A DNA stretch of 64,000 nt, taken from the NCBI RefSeq assembly GCF_022374935.2, contig NZ_CP092430.2:4030001-4094000 (forward strand). The letters are read 5' to 3'. Below, in pieces: positions 59,163-64,000 of this stretch (position 1 is its first letter; each line of letters begins with the position of its first letter). The position numbers were made by a program, and so were the translations under genes. The notes beneath the pieces are model-generated. The model searched no databases. It was not told where the DNA came from and saw only the letters and a program-made list of their open reading frames with translations. Origin of the DNA: Mycolicibacter virginiensis. Its GTDB lineage: Bacteria; Actinomycetota; Actinomycetes; Mycobacteriales; Mycobacteriaceae.

Positions 59163-61490
59163 ATGAGTGACGGCGATAACGCCACTCCTGGCCGCTGGGC
59201 GCCGGAGGGCCACAATGACGGCGACCATCAGCTGATGACGATGACACCGCCGGGACCCGCACCCTGGGAACGCTGGCAGAACTCGTCTGAGGAAACTCCC
59301 GTCCCGCACCGGCGAAACGCGTCCCGGCGCCGCAACGGGTCGGTGAGCGTCGCCGACCTGATCGCCAGGGTCAACGCCGAGCCTCCGCCTTCGGGTGGGC
59401 GCAGCCAGCGCCGGGCCGCCTCAGCCTCGCCTAAGCCCGAAGTGGCCGAGTTCGTCGAGCCCGTCGAGCCGGTGGAGCCCGTCAGCTTGTCCGAGGTATC
59501 CGAGCCCGAGGCCGAGTACACCGCGCTGGAAATCGCCGATCTAGCGGCCCCGATGCCCGACATCACCGAGGTGGCCTACCCCTCGGAAGTGCCCGACCTC
59601 GACCGTATTCACGGCACGTCACTCGAGCCGGCCGGTGCCCCCGACTGGGACGAGTTGGCACCCGCCACCGAGGCGCCGGGCCTATACGGCGGTCCCGAGA
59701 TGCAGCGGGGCCTATACGGCGGCCCCAGCTTCACCTCTGCTGCGTCGAGCCTCGCTGAACCGCCGGGTTTATACGGCGGTCCCAGCTTCACCTCTCCTGC
59801 GTCGAGCCTCGCTGAACCGCCGGGTTTATCCGGCGAGCCCGAGATGCTGCCGGCGCGAATCGACCCGCCTCGCCAGACACCGCCGGCTGACACCGAACCT
59901 GCCGCGCACGGGCCCCACCACCGGGCGAAGCTCGCGGGCCGGGCGGTCGCGGCCATGATGGCGATCCTTGCCCTGGTGCTGACCGGGTCGGCCTGGCAGT
60001 GGAGTTCGTCGAAAAACCGCAGCCTCAACCACGTCAGCGCGCTGGACCCCGACTCGCACGACATTCTCGATGCGGCCGGCCAGTATGGCGACGAGAACTT
60101 CCTGATCGTCGGCGCGGACACCCGCGCCGGCGCCAACAGCGACATCGGCGCCGGCAGCACCGAGGACGCCGAGGGAGCTCGCTCCGACACGATCATGCTG
60201 GTCAACATCCCGGCGAACCGTAAACGCGTGGTGGTGGTGTCGTTCCCCCGCGACCTGGCGATCACCCCGATTCAGTGCGAGGCCTGGAACTCCGTGACCG
60301 GCGCCTACGGGCCGATCTACGACGAGGAAACCGGAACCTACAGCGACGACATCGTCTACACCGAGACGAAGCTGAACTCGACCTACGCCTTCGGCGGGCC
60401 GAAGTGTCTGGTCAAGGAGATCCAGAAACTGTCCGGACTGGCGATCAACCGGTTCATGGCCGTCGACTTCGTCGGATTCGGCAAGATGGTCGACGCGCTG
60501 GGCGGCGTCGAGGTGTGCACCCCCAGCCCGCTCTACGACCTCGTGCTGGGCAGCGTCCTCGAAGACACCGGACGCCAGCGAGTCAACGGCGGCACCGCGT
60601 TGAACTACGTGCGGGCCCGGCACGTCACCACCGAGGACAACGGCGACTACGGCCGCATCAAACGCCAGCAGCTGTTCTTGTCGTCGCTGCTGCGCTCGTT
60701 GATCTCCACCAACACCTTCTTCTCGCCGACCAAGCTCAACAACGTGGTCAACATGTTCATCGGCGACAGCTCGGTGGACAACGTCACCACCAAGGACCTG
60801 GTGAACCTCGGCCAGTCGTTGCAGAAGGTCGCCGCCGGGCACATCACCTTCGTCACGGTGCCGACCAGTGAGACCGACGAGAACGGCGACGAGGTTCCCC
60901 GGATGGATGACGTGCGGGCCCTGTTCGACGCCATCATCAACGACGACCCGCTGCCCGGCGAGAACGACCACAACGCCACCTCGGTCCCCACCACGGCGGC
61001 AGCCAACCCCACGACCCCGTCGACTTCCCTGCCCGGCGCACCGGCCCCCCCGGCGGTCAAGCCACTCAGCGAGCAGGTGCACGCGGTCACGACCTCGCCC
61101 GCCGATGTCACGGTGCGGGTATCCAACGCCACCGAGCAGTCCGGCCTGGCCGGCGCCACCTCCGAGGGCCTGCAGCAGTGGGGCTTCAACGTCGACAATG
61201 CCGACGACTACCCCGGCACCGTCAAGGCCACCAAAGTGCTGTACTCCCCCGGAAACGAGCAGGCCGCCGCCACGGTGTCCTCGGCGCTGTCAGGCGCGCC
61301 GATCGAGCGGGTCAGCGGACTGGGCAGCATCGTCCGCGTTGTCCTGGGATCAGACTTCCGTACCGTGACCAAGCCGGTGGCCGCCGGCTCGCAGGTCAGC
61401 GTGCAACTCAACCGCGGCGCCAGCGTCGAACCGACCGAACTGCCCGACGACCTGACTGTCACCAACGCCGCCGACACCACCTGCGAATAG
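59163..61490 (+). CDS. LytR-CpsA-Psr (LCP) family protein with LytR C-terminal domain
   Basis: A 775-residue envelope protein. Residues 1-250 are disordered, Pro/Glu-rich and carry GLYGGP repeats; one membrane helix lies near residues 260-280 (AVAAMMAILALVLTGSAW); then the LCP catalytic domain (RSDTIMLVNI, VVVVSFPRDL, YVRARH, GRIKRQQLFLSSLL) and a C-terminal LytR_C domain (DVTVRVSNATEQSGLA). LCP proteins transfer glycopolymers such as arabinogalactan to peptidoglycan. ATG at 59163 (MSDGDNATPG) follows TTGAGGAC and matches the Rv0822c type of start. Confidence 0.88.
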   Translation: MSDGDNATPGRWAPEGHNDGDHQLMTMTPPGPAPWERWQNSSEETPVPHRRNASRRRNGSVSVADLIARVNAEPPPSGGRSQRRAASASPKPEVAEFVEPVEPVEPVSLSEVSEPEAEYTALEIADLAAPMPDITEVAYPSEVPDLDRIHGTSLEPAGAPDWDELAPATEAPGLYGGPEMQRGLYGGPSFTSAASSLAEPPGLYGGPSFTSPASSLAEPPGLSGEPEMLPARIDPPRQTPPADTEPAAHGPHHRAKLAGRAVAAMMAILALVLTGSAWQWSSSKNRSLNHVSALDPDSHDILDAAGQYGDENFLIVGADTRAGANSDIGAGSTEDAEGARSDTIMLVNIPANRKRVVVVSFPRDLAITPIQCEAWNSVTGAYGPIYDEETGTYSDDIVYTETKLNSTYAFGGPKCLVKEIQKLSGLAINRFMAVDFVGFGKMVDALGGVEVCTPSPLYDLVLGSVLEDTGRQRVNGGTALNYVRARHVTTEDNGDYGRIKRQQLFLSSLLRSLISTNTFFSPTKLNNVVNMFIGDSSVDNVTTKDLVNLGQSLQKVAAGHITFVTVPTSETDENGDEVPRMDDVRALFDAIINDDPLPGENDHNATSVPTTAAANPTTPSTSLPGAPAPPAVKPLSEQVHAVTTSPADVTVRVSNATEQSGLAGATSEGLQQWGFNVDNADDYPGTVKATKVLYSPGNEQAAATVSSALSGAPIERVSGLGSIVRVVLGSDFRTVTKPVAAGSQVSVQLNRGASVEPTELPDDLTVTNAADTTCE
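59709..59822 (+). repeat. Tandem 57-bp coding repeat in the LCP gene
   Basis: Two adjacent 57-bp copies (59709-59765 and 59766-59822) encode GLYGGPSFTS(A/P)ASSLAEPP. A partial unit GLYGGPEMQR precedes them (59679-59708) and GLSGEPEM follows. The copies differ at only a few bases, so the duplication is fairly recent. Confidence 0.85.
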
Positions 61491-61544
61491 CGCCCACTCC
61501 CGCCCAACCCGCGCGAATCGCAGTCCACGGTTAGTCTTGAGGGC

Positions 61545-62213
61545 ATGCGAACCGCGTACCACGAGCAACTCTCGGATCTGGCCGAACAGCTCGGCACGAT
61601 GTGCGGCTTGGCCGGGGCAGCAATGGAACGCGCCACACAGGCCCTGCTGCGAGCCGACTTGATGCTGGCCGAGCAGGTGATCACCGATCACGAACAGATC
61701 GCCGCGATGAGTACCCGCGCCGAGGAAAGCTCCTTCGTGCTGTTGGCGTTGCAGGCCCCGGTCGCCGGGGATCTACGCGCCATCGTCAGCTCCATTCAGA
61801 TGGTGGCCGACATCGACCGGATGGGCGCGTTGGCCCTGCACGTCGCCAAGATCACCCGCCGCCGCCACCCGCAACACGCACTGCCCGAAGAGGTGAACGG
61901 ATACTTCGCCGAAATGGGCAGGCTTGCAGTCGAATTGGGCAACAGTGCGCAAGAGGTGCTGCTGTCCCGCGACCCGGAGAAGGCCGCCCGGATCCGCGAA
62001 GAAGACGACGCGATGGATGACCTGCACCGGCACCTGTTCTCGGTGCTGATGGACAAGGAGTGGCGGCACGGAGTGGCCGCCGCCGTGGACGTGACATTGC
62101 TTGGGCGGTTCTACGAGCGGTTCGCCGACCACGCCGTCGAGGTCGCTCGTCGGGTGATCTTCCAGGCGACCGGCAAGTTCCCCGACGAGCACACCCTGCC
62201 CTCAAGCGAGTAG
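61545..62213 (+). CDS. phoU: Phosphate signalling protein PhoU (PhoY2-like)
   Basis: A 222-residue all-helical PhoU protein with two repeats; each holds an acidic/His metal-binding signature (for example [20 protein letters not shown] in the first and [19 protein letters not shown] in the second). PhoU proteins restrain the Pst transporter and the SenX3-RegX3 response to phosphate. Position next to the LCP gene fits PhoY2 (Rv0821c). It converges with hrpA, 5 bp apart. Confidence 0.93.
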   Translation: MRTAYHEQLSDLAEQLGTMCGLAGAAMERATQALLRADLMLAEQVITDHEQIAAMSTRAEESSFVLLALQAPVAGDLRAIVSSIQMVADIDRMGALALHVAKITRRRHPQHALPEEVNGYFAEMGRLAVELGNSAQEVLLSRDPEKAARIREEDDAMDDLHRHLFSVLMDKEWRHGVAAAVDVTLLGRFYERFADHAVEVARRVIFQATGKFPDEHTLPSSE

Positions 62214-62218
62214 CGCGG

Positions 62219-64000
62219 CTAAAGCTCTTTTAAAGCCCTGAGGATGCGCTGTTCGCTGACCGGTCGCGGGGTACCGAGCTGCTGAGCCCACAGACTCACC
62301 CGTAGCTCTTGGATCTGGCGCGCGATGTCGCGCACGTCGTTGTCGCGATGGCGCGCCGTAGGCAGGGTCGCCAAAAGGTCCCGGTAGGCGTCTTGCACCG
62401 CGTGCACCCGTGCCATCCGTTCCCGGTCGGCCTGCAACGCGCGGGGCAGCTGCTCCACCCGGCGACGGACGGCGGTCAGGTAGCGGACGAGATCGCCTAG
62501 GTGCGCGCGGCCGGTGGCGGTGACAAAACCGGGCGCCAGCAGCGCATCCAGCTGGCCGACGATATCGGCGATCGCCTCGGCCTGGCCGGGAGGCGGCTGC
62601 GCCGGCAGCGCCACTTGGGTGTCGCGGGCCGCGGCCAGCACCTGCGCAACTCGGGTCACCACATCAACGGTGGCGGGCACCAGCGCGCCGGCCACCCGGG
62701 TGCGCAACGCGATGTACTCCGCTCGGGTCCACACCGGCGCCGCCGTCAACGCGTCGGTCGCGGCGTCGGCGCAGTCGTCGATGAGCGCCGCCAACGTCCC
62801 GTCCGGGTTCGCCTTGAGCATCAGCCGCGTCGGCGAATCCAGCTGCCGCTCGACCGCTTTGACCGGCGACGGAACATCGCAGCGCAGCAACCGGCGGATA
62901 CCAGGGCCGAGCGCGGACCGCTGCTGCGCCTCGGTGGAGAACACCCGTAGCTGCGCGGTGTCGCCGCCATCGACAAAAGCCGGGAAGCCACGAACAGCGC
63001 GCCCGGCCACCACCCGCTGCACGGCCCGAGGCAGCGTGTCCAAGTCGTCCGGCCAGCTGCGCAGGCCGCTGCGTTCCAGCTCCGCGCCGACCGCATCGGC
63101 AACCGCCTCGCGGGCTGATGCCGCCAATCGATCCTGCAAGACGCCAAGGTCTTTGCCGCGCGCCACCTCGGTGCCGTCTGCGGCCTCCACGGCGAAGGTG
63201 ACCCTCAAGTGTGCGGGAAGCTTGGTCAGGTCGAAGGCATCGATCGGCACCAACACACCGGTGCGGCGACGAAGCTCATGTACCAGCGACTCCAGCAGCG
63301 GCTCGCCGGCCGGCCCGATTGCCGACAGCACCGCACGGGCGGTGTCGGGTGCCGGGACGAAGTTACGTCGCAGATCCTTGGGCAGGGACCGGATCAGCGC
63401 GGTGATCAGCTCTTCGCGCAGCGCCGGTACCTGCCAGGCGAACTCGTCGCCACCGAGGCGGGCCAGCACATCGATCGGCACATGGACGGTGACCCCGTCG
63501 TCGGCGGCGCCCGGCTCGAAGCGATACGTCAGCGGCAACCTGAGATCCGCGGTCGCCCAACTGTCCGGCCGATCGGCGCCAAGTGTCTCGTCGGCCCGCA
63601 GCAACTCGTCGCGCGTAAAGGTCAGCAGCTCGGGTGTGGCCTTCTGCTGCTTGCGCCACCAGCCGTCGAAGTGCCGTGCCGAGACCACGTCGGCGGGAAT
63701 TCGGGCGTCGTAGAGGTAATACACGGTGTCGTCGTCGACGATCAGATCGCGACGACGGACCCTGTCTTCCAGCTCCTGAAGTTGGGCGCGCAGCGCGGCG
63801 TTGTCGGCGAGGAATCGGTGCCGGGTCACCCAGTCGCCCTCCACCAGCGCGTGCCGGATGAACAGCTCGCGAGCCACCACCGGCTCCACCCGGGCGTAGC
63901 CGACCCGGCGGCGCGCCACCAGCGGCAGTCCGTACAGCGTGACCTTCTCGAAGGCCATCACCTCGCCGCGCTTGGCGTCCCAATGCGGCTCGCTGTAGCT
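62219..64000 (-). CDS. hrpA: ATP-dependent RNA helicase HrpA (C-terminal part)
   Basis: Partial gene: the helicase N-terminus lies beyond the right edge. The 593 visible residues are the long C-terminal DUF3418 region of bacterial HrpA: EPHWDAKRGEV, then VTLYGLPLVARRRVGYARV, WWRKQQKATPELL, and the ending WAQQLGTPRPVSEQRILRALKEL. The frame is open to the window edge, so the GTG at 63961 is not the start. HrpA is a DEAH helicase acting on RNA and stalled ribosomes. Confidence 0.9.
   Translation of the reverse strand, partial: SYSEPHWDAKRGEVMAFEKVTLYGLPLVARRRVGYARVEPVVARELFIRHALVEGDWVTRHRFLADNAALRAQLQELEDRVRRRDLIVDDDTVYYLYDARIPADVVSARHFDGWWRKQQKATPELLTFTRDELLRADETLGADRPDSWATADLRLPLTYRFEPGAADDGVTVHVPIDVLARLGGDEFAWQVPALREELITALIRSLPKDLRRNFVPAPDTARAVLSAIGPAGEPLLESLVHELRRRTGVLVPIDAFDLTKLPAHLRVTFAVEAADGTEVARGKDLGVLQDRLAASAREAVADAVGAELERSGLRSWPDDLDTLPRAVQRVVAGRAVRGFPAFVDGGDTAQLRVFSTEAQQRSALGPGIRRLLRCDVPSPVKAVERQLDSPTRLMLKANPDGTLAALIDDCADAATDALTAAPVWTRAEYIALRTRVAGALVPATVDVVTRVAQVLAAARDTQVALPAQPPPGQAEAIADIVGQLDALLAPGFVTATGRAHLGDLVRYLTAVRRRVEQLPRALQADRERMARVHAVQDAYRDLLATLPTARHRDNDVRDIARQIQELRVSLWAQQLGTPRPVSEQRILRALKEL

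Noticed and set aside
59826..61082. 418-codon frame antisense to the LCP gene
   Set aside because: Composition (His, Arg, Val, Gly) and lack of motifs mark it as a shadow of the LCP coding sequence.
1..64000. tRNA genes, CRISPR arrays, insertion sequences, integrases or attachment sites
   Set aside because: None were seen on either strand by eye; the island has no flanking tRNA or mobile gene in this window, so no claim of transfer by a mobile element is made.

Overview
The window looks like chromosomal DNA of a Mycobacterium/Mycolicibacterium. It is GC-rich, genes often start with GTG or TTG, and there are mce genes and a mycofactocin-type dehydrogenase. The right end matches the order desA1 - dusB - LCP protein - phoU(phoY2) known from Rv0824c-Rv0821c in M. 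tuberculosis. I see no tRNA, rRNA, CRISPR array, insertion sequence or integrase.

Layout. (1) 1-5516, minus: mceE (cut by the window edge), mceD, mceC, mceB, mceA. The yrbE permease genes that normally precede mceA are missing; a 62-codon ORF with a thiolase C-terminal motif sits in their place, behind a CaiB-type CoA transferase and an aldehyde dehydrogenase. (2) 8.6-38.1 kb, both strands: a dense catabolic island with three P450s, four P450-type ferredoxins, an orphan NuoF-like flavoprotein, a Rieske protein and a Rieske oxygenase, two short-chain dehydrogenases, four amidohydrolase-superfamily proteins, two alpha/beta hydrolases, a DUF35-thiolase fusion, five acyl-CoA dehydrogenase subunits, an aldehyde dehydrogenase and a TetR regulator. 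(3) 39.2-42.3 kb: a membrane module with cytochrome-oxidase subunit III- and IV-like proteins, two homologous multi-pass proteins and their own TetR gene. (4) 42.3-48.4 kb: acyl-CoA synthetase, two acyl-CoA dehydrogenase subunits, enoyl-CoA hydratase and MeaB-like GTPase, divergent from a ferredoxin reductase. (5) 48.4-56.7 kb: a tightly overlapping operon of SDR, Rieske oxygenase, Baeyer-Villiger-type flavin monooxygenase, TauD-type dioxygenase, SDR and aldehyde dehydrogenase, divergent from a third TetR gene. (6) 56.8-64 kb: conserved core genes desA1, dusB, LCP, phoU and part of hrpA.

How it fits together. The gene content suggests oxidative breakdown of a hydrophobic, probably alicyclic (terpenoid- or steroid-like) compound: hydroxylation by P450s and Rieske oxygenases, alcohol and aldehyde oxidation, possible ring opening by Baeyer-Villiger oxidation and hydrolysis, CoA activation, and beta-oxidation by paired acyl-CoA dehydrogenases. 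The substrate cannot be read from the sequence. The strongest new signal is a 17-bp palindrome, [TCA]GAGAATnnnATTCTC[GAT], in front of six separate transcription units between 8.6 and 47.4 kb. One copy lies between the TetR gene at 35761 and its divergent neighbour. It marks a candidate local regulon that ties most of the island together. The membrane module and the 48-56 kb operon each carry a different palindrome beside their own TetR gene.
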